From NCBI GenBank assembly GCA_040224245.1, contig JBEGIR010000087.1:1-64000 (forward strand): 64,000 nucleotides of DNA. Direction: 5' to 3'. The stretch is from Puniceicoccaceae bacterium (GTDB lineage Bacteria; Verrucomicrobiota; Verrucomicrobiia; Opitutales; JAFGAQ01). This document shows, piece by piece, positions 18,445-28,300 of this stretch. The position numbers and the translations under genes are program-made. How positions within the stretch are numbered: the first letter of the stretch is position 1; each line of letters begins with the position of its first letter. The notes below the pieces were generated by a model, which saw only the letters and a list, made by a program, of their open reading frames with translations, did no database searches and had not been told where the DNA came from.

Positions 18445-21189
18445 TCAGGGATGAAACCGGTACCGACCGGAGGCCATGGACAGAACGACGGACTCTGGAG
18501 TGATTTCAACAACCTTCACGTCTGGATGATCCGTCACGGGGATACCGGATTCCTTGAGTTCGGCGCCGTTTGTCGTTGGAAAATGAAGCGTGGCAGTCGA
18601 TCCAACCGGAACGGTGGTGGTGATAACGAGTGCCTCACCCTGTCGCTGCCAGCGGATACCCGCTTCTCCGAAGACCGTCTGGTTCGAGTATTCGACAAAC
18701 TCAAGATCTGCCACCGGTTGCGGGCGGAAGACAATGTGCCTGTAGGCAGGCTGCTCAGGATCGATCTGCATGCCAGCCAGATTACGATACAGCCACACCA
18801 GTCCACCCCCAAACATGGGGTGATTGCGCGAACCCGTGCCATCCCATTTCTCCCAGGTCGTGGTCGCACCCTGTTCCAGCCACCAGCCAAAGCCGGGCTG
18901 TGTGGTCTTGGTGATCGCTGTGTAGGCCTGCTCGTTCAGGCCATGCTCCGCCAGTATTTCAAAGAAGTAGCGTGTCCCAAAAATACCGGTGTCCAGGTGC
19001 CCGTCATCGGCGATCAGATTTTGACGCACAGCCTCGATCACGCTGCTGCGCATGGGTTCATCAAGGCCCATGCGCAGGGCAAGGATATCGGCACCGGCAT
19101 CTCCAAAACTTCCGGTGGGTCCGTCGTAAAATGCCCGTTGGAAGGCCGCTCGGCTCGACTCCGCCAGCGCGGCGTAGTGCTCTGCCTCATGCAAATGTCC
19201 CAACACCGCTGCGGTCTTGGCGGTCAGGTCTGCGCAGTGCCAGTAATAAAACGTGTGCACCAACGCATCATCGGGCAATTCGCCCGGTGCTACCCAGTCT
19301 CCCAGATTGAACCATTTCAGCACCTTGCCATCATTGCCAGTGCGCTGAGAGTGCACGATGCCCTCGGGAGTTTTCCAGGTTTCCAGATAGTCAAGGTAAC
19401 CCTTCATCGCGGGATAGGTGTTTTCGAGCATATCGAGTGATCCGTAGTGCTGGTAGAACTCCCAGGGCATGATCGCAATCGCCGCCCCCCAGGCCACACC
19501 CCCACCACAGCCGGACTGCCAGGGTGCACCATTGGGCACATAGCCAGTAGAAACAATCTGTGCATCACGAATATCCCCGATCCACTTGTGATAAACATCA
19601 CGCGCATCGTAGTTGTGAAACACGGTCGAACAGGCCACCTGTCCGTCACCCGTATAGCCCGAGCGTTCGCGGTGCGGGCAATCGCTGACGATTCCGCCAT
19701 GCATGTTGCCCACCTGACTGCGTCGCCAGATGCGGTTGATCGCATTGAGCAGGGGGTTCGAAGTTTCGACGTGCGCAGTCGCTTCGAACTGGGTATTGAC
19801 CACCTCGGCGGTCAGGTGGGTCGGACTCAGATCACCCGGCCAGTTGTGAATCTCGATTTCCCGAAATACAAACCAGTTAAAGCGCGGTGCGTAGTCTTCC
19901 GCTCCCTCTCCACGCAGGATGTAGCGGTTGTCCCCGGAATAATTGCTGCTGAGAAATTCGATATCGATGGCGTGACCCTCTGGTCCCGAAACACCGTGCA
20001 GGCGCACCCACCCGGAAATTTCCTCACCAAAATCCACACGGTAATGTCCCTCGCCCAGACGCTCGATTCGTTGGGGTTGCAGTACCTCCGTTATCTTGTC
20101 GGTGGAGGCTGTATGGGCCACCAGGCGTCCATCCGGGGCCTTCCGCAGAGCCACTGGCTCCCAATTGCTCGCATCAAATCCGGGTGTGTTCCAGCCCTCC
20201 TGCTCCAGTCGGGCATCGTAAGTCTCACCATAATACACCATGTCCATCAGGATGGGACTGCGCGCCGCCGTCCAGCTATCATCGCTCACGATGATCTCCT
20301 CCGTTCCGTCGGTGTAAGTGATGTGGAGTTGCGCCAGAAAACGGGGTGATCCGTAGGCATCGGCCCAGTATTTGGCAGGGTTGTAGAATCCATTTCCCAG
20401 GATGCTGCCAAGCACATTCTCGCCCTGCTGAAGCTGATCCGTGAGGTCGTAGGCGAGGTACATCACCTTGTAGTCGTGAAAATCGTCGGGCAGCGCGATG
20501 TAGGCCTGCTCAAGCTCAGGCCGCTTGCCATAGTTGGTCTGGTTGGGAATCAGCACACCATCCCCCACCTTTCGACCGTTCAGGGAGAGTTCAAAATACC
20601 CCAGGCCCGTGGTGTAGATGACTGCCTTTTCCACTGGCTTGCGAATTCCAAAGGATTTTCTCAGGAGCGGGGCGGGCGGACCAAACGCTTCGGGACGACC
20701 ATCGGGGCCTCCCGACGGTTTGGGCAGTGCTTCCTCGCCCTGCCATGGGGCACCAATCCAGCTCGCCTTCCAGTCCTCTGCCCTGAGCAATCCCATGCGC
20801 CAGAATGCGGGTTCACTCCATTCAGAAACCTCATCATCCCCATTCCACACGCGAACCTGCCACCAGCATTCCTGACGGGACTGCAGTGCTTCACCGTCAT
20901 AGGCGATGCGATGATTCCGGGACGATGTCACCTTTCCACTGTCCCAGAGGTCAGGATCATTAAGCTGCAAGGGATCGCTTGCCACGCGCACCTGCCATGC
21001 GCTCTGAATCACTCCCCGTGCCCCCGGACGGGCGGCATTGATCCAGCTCAGGCGCGGAGCTGGCACATCGACGACCTGAGGGTCGTGCAGATATTCGCAG
21101 CGCAGGTCGCCCGGTTGCAATGGGTCAGCACTGAGCATCAAGCTGAGCAGTGGGATTGAGATCAGGAAGGAGCGGAGCAAGGGGATCAT
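18445..21189 (-). CDS. alpha-L-rhamnosidase, glycoside hydrolase family 78
   Basis: 914 residues with a short signal peptide (MIPLLRSFLISIPLLSLMLS). The order is that of bacterial GH78 enzymes: an N-terminal fibronectin-like domain (LSWINAARPGARGVIQSAW), beta-sandwich domains, an (alpha/alpha)6 barrel and a C-terminal sandwich. The catalytic acid region DCPHRERSGYTGD is at residues 503-515 with Glu508, and the base region WEKWDG at 779-784 with Glu780. It releases terminal alpha-L-rhamnose, for instance from rhamnogalacturonan. A 12-bp palindrome sits just upstream. It precedes the exported oxidoreductase on the same strand, 136 bases apart. Confidence 0.93.
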   Translation of the reverse strand: MIPLLRSFLISIPLLSLMLSADPLQPGDLRCEYLHDPQVVDVPAPRLSWINAARPGARGVIQSAWQVRVASDPLQLNDPDLWDSGKVTSSRNHRIAYDGEALQSRQECWWQVRVWNGDDEVSEWSEPAFWRMGLLRAEDWKASWIGAPWQGEEALPKPSGGPDGRPEAFGPPAPLLRKSFGIRKPVEKAVIYTTGLGYFELSLNGRKVGDGVLIPNQTNYGKRPELEQAYIALPDDFHDYKVMYLAYDLTDQLQQGENVLGSILGNGFYNPAKYWADAYGSPRFLAQLHITYTDGTEEIIVSDDSWTAARSPILMDMVYYGETYDARLEQEGWNTPGFDASNWEPVALRKAPDGRLVAHTASTDKITEVLQPQRIERLGEGHYRVDFGEEISGWVRLHGVSGPEGHAIDIEFLSSNYSGDNRYILRGEGAEDYAPRFNWFVFREIEIHNWPGDLSPTHLTAEVVNTQFEATAHVETSNPLLNAINRIWRRSQVGNMHGGIVSDCPHRERSGYTGDGQVACSTVFHNYDARDVYHKWIGDIRDAQIVSTGYVPNGAPWQSGCGGGVAWGAAIAIMPWEFYQHYGSLDMLENTYPAMKGYLDYLETWKTPEGIVHSQRTGNDGKVLKWFNLGDWVAPGELPDDALVHTFYYWHCADLTAKTAAVLGHLHEAEHYAALAESSRAAFQRAFYDGPTGSFGDAGADILALRMGLDEPMRSSVIEAVRQNLIADDGHLDTGIFGTRYFFEILAEHGLNEQAYTAITKTTQPGFGWWLEQGATTTWEKWDGTGSRNHPMFGGGLVWLYRNLAGMQIDPEQPAYRHIVFRPQPVADLEFVEYSNQTVFGEAGIRWQRQGEALVITTTVPVGSTATLHFPTTNGAELKESGIPVTDHPDVKVVEITPESVVLSMASGRYRFHP

Positions 21190-21218
21190 GGGCTTAAGCG
21201 TTCGGGGATTCTTTTGTA

Positions 21219-21230
21219 TCGGTTAACCGA
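21219..21230. promoter_or_regulatory. perfect palindrome upstream of the rhamnosidase gene
   Basis: TCGGTTAACCGA is a perfect 12-bp palindrome 30 bases before the GH78 start codon. Its size and symmetry fit an operator for a dimeric repressor such as a LacI-family regulator. No such regulator gene is in the window, so the role is inferred only. Confidence 0.4.
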
Positions 21231-21351
21231 AAAGGATGCGAATGAAATCACATTGAGTTGAAAGCATGGGGAGCCATCACAAGTTCAATTCATGCATGAT
21301 ATTGCACGATCCATTATAGCGTCTGAACTGAAGTCCGTGCCGGGATGCGAA

Positions 21352-22857
21352 TCAGGGCAGGAAGTGGATTCCTGAGGTCGCTGAAAGAGACACATCCTCA
21401 CGGGTTGCGTTGCTATTGCGAAACGTCACATCGGTCGCCTCATGAAGCTGTACCCATGAGTTTTCTCCCACCGGTGCGAGAAGCTCCAACCCCTGAAATA
21501 CCACATCACGAGCCTGCTCCACCCAAAGTGCATGTCGCTGCTCCATTCCCGTATAGGACAGGCGAACATTCTCCAGGCGCAGGTTCTCCACGTGCCGGAG
21601 AAAAAGTCCATAGGTCGGCAAATCCGTCTTGAACATGCGATTGAAGGGATAGTGGTTGCTATGCTCTGGCACCGGTTCCATCGCCGAACCAGCAGGTCCT
21701 TTGCCCCGCATGGTGATGTCGATGTTGGAAAGCCTGACCCCGCGAACCGGATGCCCGGGGTATCCGGTAATCGCACTACTGATGGGGCCACAGTCACGGG
21801 CGGTTAGATTCGAAATCACAATGTTTTCAACCCGTCCAGGGGTGGCATCTGGCTTACCCTCCCACTCACTGTGACGATTGCCAAGTTTGATGAAAAACGG
21901 AGTTTCCACACCGTGCATGATCACATTATCGATCTGAATATCCTGCAGGATGCCACCGTCGACACTGAGCAGATCGATGCCCGAGAGACCACCCCACGCC
22001 TCATGCACATGGATCATCTTTGGCGATTTAGAGGACCGGATCACGATGTTGCTGATCGCAACACGCTTGTATCCTCCCACAGAACCCGTACCCAGTTTAA
22101 GCGGCGTGGCATGGGAACTGAGAATGCAGTTGGAAATGACGACATCCTCTACGGTGCGCAGTCCCTCCGATTTGAGCACAAGCGCGTCATCACTGGAGTC
22201 GATAATGCAGTTGTCAATCACCACATCATGGCACCCGTCAATGTCGATGCCATCATTGTTCAGATTGCAGTGATTGTAGATCGTGAGGTCACTGAGGCGC
22301 ACATGATCACAGAGGAAATAGCGCTGCATCCAGAACGCAGAATTTTCCATGCGAATTCCCTCAACCGTAATGTGCTTCGACTCCACCAGATGGATGCCAA
22401 AGGGACGCTCGTGATAGCGCACGTTATCACGGTCGCTTTTCCAGATGGCATGTTCACCGCCCGGGGCGATCATGCCGCTTCCGTAGATACGGACATTCTC
22501 CACGCGATAGCCGTAGAGAAACGCCGGACGCGGCTCAAGATCCTCCCGTGACTTCACCCGAGGTTCGATGGGAGGAAAGGCTTCTGCAGCATTCACACCC
22601 CGCCAGATTGCCCCGTTTTCGAGGTGGATGCTCACATTGCTTCGCAGATAAACGGTGCCCGAATGCCAGGTACCAGCCGGAAAGTTCACAGTGCCTCCAC
22701 CCGCAGCGGCGCAGGCATCGATCACTTGCTGGATGGCCACTGTGTCATCCCCATCATCATCAGGAATCGCTCCCTGCGAAGTGATGTCATGGGTGAGGGC
22801 CTGAAGCAGGGTTGTCAGGCCCATGCTGAGCCAGAGAAATGTGTATATCTTGTTCAT
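21352..22857 (-). CDS. GH28 family polygalacturonase-like enzyme
   Basis: 501 residues from the ATG at 22857 (a GTG at 22896 in the same frame is less likely because it misplaces the signal MNKIYTFLWLSMGLTTLLQA). It is a right-handed beta-helix: GGGTVNFPAGTW near the start, then NNDGIDIDG (Asp202) and SSDDALVLK (Asp223/Asp224), which match the catalytic aspartates of GH28. The usual GHG triplet is replaced by SSHATPLKLG (His249) and no clear RIK motif is seen, a divergence found in exo-acting and rhamnogalacturonan-directed branches. Predicted role is cleavage of galacturonate links in pectin in the periplasm. It lies upstream of GH78 on the same strand. Confidence 0.85.
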   Translation of the reverse strand: MNKIYTFLWLSMGLTTLLQALTHDITSQGAIPDDDGDDTVAIQQVIDACAAAGGGTVNFPAGTWHSGTVYLRSNVSIHLENGAIWRGVNAAEAFPPIEPRVKSREDLEPRPAFLYGYRVENVRIYGSGMIAPGGEHAIWKSDRDNVRYHERPFGIHLVESKHITVEGIRMENSAFWMQRYFLCDHVRLSDLTIYNHCNLNNDGIDIDGCHDVVIDNCIIDSSDDALVLKSEGLRTVEDVVISNCILSSHATPLKLGTGSVGGYKRVAISNIVIRSSKSPKMIHVHEAWGGLSGIDLLSVDGGILQDIQIDNVIMHGVETPFFIKLGNRHSEWEGKPDATPGRVENIVISNLTARDCGPISSAITGYPGHPVRGVRLSNIDITMRGKGPAGSAMEPVPEHSNHYPFNRMFKTDLPTYGLFLRHVENLRLENVRLSYTGMEQRHALWVEQARDVVFQGLELLAPVGENSWVQLHEATDVTFRNSNATREDVSLSATSGIHFLP

Positions 22858-23116
22858 AAGTTGAAGCGGGTGAACGGCCAGAGTGGCGATTTTCACAAAG
22901 GGAGAAATTGCGGTGTCATTCCCAGACAGATGAACTGACCCTGCTTACTAAAAAAATCTGTGATTTTCTTTTAGTGGTGATGGTGCAACTGGTTGTCTCA
23001 GGGATGTCGGCTATGCTTCAAGCTCACACAACACCCATTGACTCCTGCCATTCGCACTGTTGCAAATTCGGAGCAGGGTTCTGAATATGAACTCACTCAC
23101 CATTTGATTTTTCCCC

Positions 23117-24649
23117 ATGATGATTCCAGCCAATCCCTTCATTCGCCAATCGCTCCTGTTGCTACTGACGGCCTTTCTCGGACTCAGCCCGTCGGTGGCG
23201 TTGGAGGTTTCCAATGTGTTCTCCGACCACATGGTACTGCAGCAACAGCAACCCATCCGCGTCTGGGGACGTGCAGCTCCGGGGTCTGTGGTGACTGTAA
23301 CCTTCGCAACTGTAAATGAAACGACCCGAGTAAATGCAGAGGGAATGTGGCAGCTCAGTCTGCCCGCTCAGGAGGCATCGTTTGAATCCCGGACACTGAC
23401 GATCAGTTCGGGTGAACATGAACTTCGCTTCAGCGATGTGCTGGTGGGTGAGGTTTGGCTGTGCTCCGGTCAATCCAACATGGACTGGACCGTCGACCGA
23501 CTCAAAGATGCCGACATGGAGCGTCTGGCAGCCCGTCATCCCCATATCCGGTTCTATAAGGTAAACCACGTCACCGCACAGGAAGCACGCTTCAGCGACA
23601 ATGCCGTATGGAAAGTCTGCGCTCCCGACACCGTCGGTGATTTCAGCGGCACGGGTTATTATTTCGGGCGGGATCTCCAGCAGGTCCTGAATGTTCCAGT
23701 CGGCCTAATTCACTCTGCCTGGGGAGGAACCCCGGCGATCGCATGGACCCGCATGGAAGCGATGCACCGTCATCCGCAGCTGGTCGGCAAGGTGGCCGAG
23801 TGGGAGGCGATGGTGCAGGATTCAGCGGAACGGCTGGTCGAATGGCAGAAGGAGCAGGATGCGCTGAACGCAGCCGGCACGCCCGACCCAGCTCCCTGGC
23901 GTTCGCGTCCGAAAGAACGCACGGATCCGCACTTCCCCGCAAACCTTGCCAATGGCATGCTTGCACCGATTGCCCCCTACACGATCCGCGGAGCGATCTG
24001 GTATCAGGGAGAAACGGATGCGGGGTGGAACCCGAGCGATTACGATGAGCGGCTGCAGGTGATGATCGAGGACTGGCGCGAGCGCTGGGGACAGGAACAG
24101 CTGCCCTTTGGCATCGTGCAATTGGCCGGATTCATGGACTACCGCACGGAACCTTCGAATGATCCCTGGCCACAGCTCAGGGAAGCCCAGCGCAACCTGG
24201 CAAACTCCATGGAGCACGTCGGACTCGCCGTCACGATTGATATCGGCGAAGCCAATGACATTCATCCACGCAACAAACAGGAGGTCGGTCGCCGCCTCGC
24301 CCGATGGGCACTCGCAGACGTGTATGAGGAAATTGAGCTGCGCGGCGGACCCGAACTCGCGACGGCACGGGTAACTGGCAACCAGGCCGTGCTCACGTTT
24401 ACCCAGACGGGTTCGGGCCTGCACATCCTCGATGACCGCAAACTCAGAGGGTTCACACTTGCCGGACTGGACGGCGTGTTTTATCCGGCGGTCGCAACGC
24501 TCGATGGGAAGGATACCGTCATTGTGACCAGCACCGATGTCCCCAGCCCTGAGCGCGTGCGCTACGCCTGGCAGAACAATCCCAAAGATGCCAACCTGAC
24601 CAACGCGGAACGCCTGCCCGCCAGCCCATTTGAAGCATGGTTGAGATAG
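23117..24649 (+). CDS. sialate O-acetylesterase-like SGNH carbohydrate esterase
   Basis: 510 residues with signal peptide (RQSLLLLLTAFLGLSPSVA). After a beta-sandwich beginning SNVFSDHMVLQQ, the SGNH signature LCSGQSNMDW contains the nucleophile Ser120; IWYQGE and DIGEANDIHPRNK (catalytic Asp/His) follow. This is the sialate-O-acetylesterase family, whose environmental members remove acetyl groups from plant polysaccharides as well. Next to GH28 and GH78, deacetylation of rhamnogalacturonan is the simplest reading, though untested. It is transcribed divergently from GH28 and converges on the metal-efflux operon. Confidence 0.87.
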   Translation: MMIPANPFIRQSLLLLLTAFLGLSPSVALEVSNVFSDHMVLQQQQPIRVWGRAAPGSVVTVTFATVNETTRVNAEGMWQLSLPAQEASFESRTLTISSGEHELRFSDVLVGEVWLCSGQSNMDWTVDRLKDADMERLAARHPHIRFYKVNHVTAQEARFSDNAVWKVCAPDTVGDFSGTGYYFGRDLQQVLNVPVGLIHSAWGGTPAIAWTRMEAMHRHPQLVGKVAEWEAMVQDSAERLVEWQKEQDALNAAGTPDPAPWRSRPKERTDPHFPANLANGMLAPIAPYTIRGAIWYQGETDAGWNPSDYDERLQVMIEDWRERWGQEQLPFGIVQLAGFMDYRTEPSNDPWPQLREAQRNLANSMEHVGLAVTIDIGEANDIHPRNKQEVGRRLARWALADVYEEIELRGGPELATARVTGNQAVLTFTQTGSGLHILDDRKLRGFTLAGLDGVFYPAVATLDGKDTVIVTSTDVPSPERVRYAWQNNPKDANLTNAERLPASPFEAWLR

Positions 24650-24676
24650 TCCTGCGGTCGAAGCAGGTGGATCTGA

Positions 24677-24696
24677 AACAGCCTTGCCTGGCTGTT
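24677..24696 (+). terminator. short hairpin after the acetylesterase gene
   Basis: AACAGCC and GGCTGTT form a 7-bp stem with a 6-base loop, 27 bases after the stop codon at 24649. Only a short T-poor stretch follows, so it is a weak terminator candidate. Confidence 0.4.
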
Positions 24697-24718
24697 CAAT
24701 TGCAGACGCATCTGATCA

Positions 24719-24740
24719 GAATGTTCACAAGTTTCGCTAC
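24719..24740. repeat. dispersed palindromic element, degenerate copy 3
   Basis: GAATGTTCACAAGTTTCGCTAC aligns with GAATTTTCACAAATTCAGCTAC at 16871-16892 at most positions and keeps the CTAC box, but the stem is no longer perfect. It lies 35 bases from the left 17-bp direct repeat of the metal island. Confidence 0.4.
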
Positions 24741-24774
24741 AGGGATGAAATGCGTTTCACTTCTGCGATTCTGT

Positions 24775-24791
24775 CCGATCCCATTCCCCCG
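24775..24791. repeat. 17-bp direct repeat, left border of the metal-efflux operon
   Basis: CCGATCCCATTCCCCCG, exactly repeated in the same orientation at 34643-34659. This copy is 10 bases beyond the stop codon of the last efflux gene and about 125 bases after the acetylesterase stop. Flanking bases differ immediately on both sides. Confidence 0.85.
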
Positions 24792-24801
24792 CTGGAAAAG
24801 A

Positions 24802-25338
24802 TCAATGATGATGGTGAGCATCAGTTGCAGCTTCGCCTGACTGAGCGGCGATTTCCTTCTCGATGCTTCCACAGCGCAGCATACTGGCACCGTAGTAGGG
24901 GTTGGAAACGGTTTTTCCGTCCTGAAGCCAACTCGCACCTTCGTTACCAAATGCCATGGGACATCGGACCACATAGAGGGTCTTTGCACCAATGGAACCG
25001 TCCTGTTCCACCCATTCCAATAACTCCCCGGACAGCTCGCGGAATGCAACCCGCGCAGATTGAAGGTCACTGGAGTCCTGGATCTTCATCGCAGATTCCG
25101 ACACCACTGCCCCAGGCTGATGCGATGATCCGGTATGTGTTTGACTGGCCAACGCCTCGAGCAGGATCTTTGCTTCAGCTTGCGCTCCCGACAGGTCATC
25201 AGCAGCCAAGTGCTTCTGGACCTGGAGGTAGGGTTCGATGAGATGCTCAAGCCACGAAGATGCAGGGTCTTCAGATTTGGCAAATGAGGTGATTGCGCTC
25301 ATCAGTAGCGCAAGGGTGAAGACTATCTGGTATTTCAT
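24802..25338 (-). CDS. exported DUF3347-type metal-binding protein with His-tail
   Basis: 178 residues from the ATG at 25338, which has AAGGAAAT upstream and overlaps the CusA stop codon by four bases (ATGA), so translation is coupled. A signal peptide covers residues 1-20. The helical body and the C-terminal signature (CPMAFGNEGASW near 126, then NPYYGASMLRCG ending 157) match the DUF3347 domain also found at the C terminus of the CusB protein of this operon. The paired Cys/Met motifs and the final HHHH suggest soft-metal binding, copper or silver being most likely. Probably a periplasmic metallochaperone that delivers metal to the pump. Confidence 0.8.
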   Translation of the reverse strand: MKYQIVFTLALLMSAITSFAKSEDPASSWLEHLIEPYLQVQKHLAADDLSGAQAEAKILLEALASQTHTGSSHQPGAVVSESAMKIQDSSDLQSARVAFRELSGELLEWVEQDGSIGAKTLYVVRCPMAFGNEGASWLQDGKTVSNPYYGASMLRCGSIEKEIAAQSGEAATDAHHHH

Positions 25339-28300
25339 GTGTGTATTTCCTTTCGACTGGATTGGATTCGGTGGGTGAGTTCGGTCATCCCGCAAAACAG
25401 AACGGGGACCACAAAAATAGTGAGTACTGCCAGCATCATGCCGCCGAAAGAGGGTATTGCCATCGGCACCATGATGTCGGAGCCGCGTCCCGTTGATGTC
25501 AGAACTGGAAGCAGAGCGAGGATCGTGGTGGCACTGGTCATCATGGCGGGACGAACCCGTCTGGTGGCAGCTTCGATGACACGCTGGCGAATTTGCTCAA
25601 CCGTGCTTGGGGGAGCCTCGGACATGCGTTGATGGATGTAGGTCATCATGAGTACACCATCGTCGGTCGCGATGCCGAACAGGGCCAGAAATCCGACCCA
25701 CACCGCTACGCTGAGGTTGATGGTTCCCATTTGGAAGAGATCCCGCAGGTTCTGGCCGAACAGGCTGAAGTCGAAAAACCAGGGTTGACCATACAACCAG
25801 AGCAGAATGAATCCGCCCGACCATGCAAAGAGGATGCCGGAGAAGATCATGAGCGTGGTGGATACGCGCCTGAACTGGAAGTACAGAATCAACCAGATGG
25901 CAAACAGCGCAAGGGGCAGCACAACCCGGAGTTTCTTCTCCGCCCGGATCTGATTCTCATAACTGCCCGTGAACTGGTATCGTACGCCTGTGGGAATGTG
26001 CAGCTCTCCTGATTGAATCTTTTGCTCAAGAAATGCCTTTGCCTGTTCCACCACTTCCACTTCAGCAAATCCATCGTGATGGTCAAAAATCACGTACCCC
26101 ACCAGAAACGTATCCTCGCTTTTGATGACCTGAGGGCCTCGCAGGTAGCGAAGCGTAGCGAGTTCGCGCAATGGAACCTGGGTTCCATCGGGGGCTGCCA
26201 CCAGGATGGCTTCGATGGCCTCAAACTGATCGCGCAATTCCCGCAGGTAGCGCACCCTGACGTGGTAACGCTCGCGCCCTTCAACCGTCTGCGTGATGGG
26301 TTTTCCACCCATCGCGACTTCGATCACATCCTGCACCTTTCGTACACTGATACCATAGCGTGCAATGGCATCCCGATTGATGTCGATTTCAAGGTAGGGT
26401 TTGCCAACGATGCGATCCGCAAGAACAGCCTCAGATTTGATCGATGGCACTTGTTTGAGCAATGTTTCGATGTCGAGCGCTACCTGCTCGAGCGTCTCCA
26501 GGTCGGGACCAAATACCTTGAGTCCCATCGGTGCGCGCATGCCACTTGACAGCATGACCAGACGTGCGGCAATGGGTTGCAGTTTGGGTGCCGATGTGGT
26601 GCCGGGGATGGTTGCAGCACTCACAATCTCATCCCAGATGTCGTCAGGACTCTGGATATGCTCACGCCACTGTCGGAAGGGTCGGCCATCAGGATCGAAA
26701 ACCAGTTCCCCATCCGCATCCCGCTCAAACGAGTTCATAGCATCGTCATATGCGAAGGTGAGGATGCGGCCTGCTTCATCGGTGATAAACTCGGATTTGT
26801 AGTTGATCACCGTCTCAATCATGGAGATCGGCGCAGGGTCCAATGAACTCTCGACACGGCCCAATTTGCCCACCGCAGTTTCAACCTCAGGGATCGCATG
26901 AATGGCCATGTCCTGTTTACGAAGCACATCCATCACTTCTCCAATCGAGGCATGCGGCATGGTGGTGGGCATCAGGAGAAAGGATCCCTCATCAAGATCG
27001 GGCATGAACTCCTTGCCAAGCCCGGGCAGGGCATGGGCCAGAGTCACAAAGGGTTTGCTGCTCTTTGCGGCCTGTGGTAACCATCCGAAAACACTGCTCC
27101 AGCCCAACCAGATGATGAACCCGAATGCGATAACGCACAGGTTCAGCCCAAGGAAGGCCAGTTTGAAGCGCAGCAAAAAGGCCAGTATACGCGCATAGCT
27201 GCGAATGAACAGCACTACCGACCCGAGCAGCCCGCCAATGGCGACCAGAACAAAAACCAGGTTCTGGACAGGCAGTTCGGGTCCCAGAGGCTTCCAGTCC
27301 CGCGCCAACCAAATGGCAACCGCCATCGCAACGATGACGTTGAATCCGATGAACAACAGACGACGCACGGATGCAGGGATGCGATTCGAACACAGGTGAA
27401 AGGCCGCAACTGCCATCATCAACACGCCGAGCCACAGGGGAATGTCTTTTACAAAAACCATACCCGCCATTCCCACAACCGCGATGCCAACCCAGAGTCC
27501 ATAGCGAACCCATTGGGCCTTGAACCGCCCCGCAATGAGCCAATGCGCCAGAGGTGGAATGATCGTCAGTGCCACAAGGATCGAGCCGATCAGTGCAAAG
27601 GTCTTGGTATAGGCCAGCGGACGAAACAATTTCCCCTCTGCTGCTTCCATCGTGAACACCGGGAGGAAGCTGATCACCGTCGTCAACACTGCAGTCGTCA
27701 CGGCTCCTCCCACTTCCGAACAGGCACGATATACCACCTCGAGCCGACTCTCCTCTGGATCAGCGTTGTCGAGGTGTTTCAGGAGGTTCTCAATCAGCAC
27801 CACTCCCATGTCCACGATGGTGCCAATCGCGATGGCAATGCCCGAAAGCGCAACCACGTTGGCGTCCACACCAAACAGTTTCATTCCAATGAATGAAAAC
27901 AACACTGCCAATGGCAGGATGCCGGATATCAGGGAAGCACTGCGCAGGTGCATCAACATCAGCACCACCACAATGATGGTCACCAGAATCTGCTGCCGCA
28001 CCGCATCTTCCAAAGTGCCGAGCGTTTCATAGATCAACCCGGTGCGGTCATAGAACGGTACGATTTCCACTTGACTCACCGTTCCGTCGTCAAGGGTTTT
28101 ACGCGGAAGTCCCGGGGAAATTTCGCTGATCTTTTCCTTCACCCGCTTGATCACAGCCAAAGGATTCTCCCCAAATCGTGTGACCACGACGCCACCGACT
28201 GCCTCAGCTCCGGCCTTGTCAAGTGCTCCTCGGCGCAGTGCAGGTCCCAATTCAATTTCCGCAACGTGTTCAAGCGTGATCGGTACTCGATCACGCTGTG

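Noticed and set aside
18451-20349. Two long plus-strand frames (329 and 300 codons) opposite GH78
   Set aside because: They lie across the GH78 catalytic domain and read as low-complexity shadow translations.
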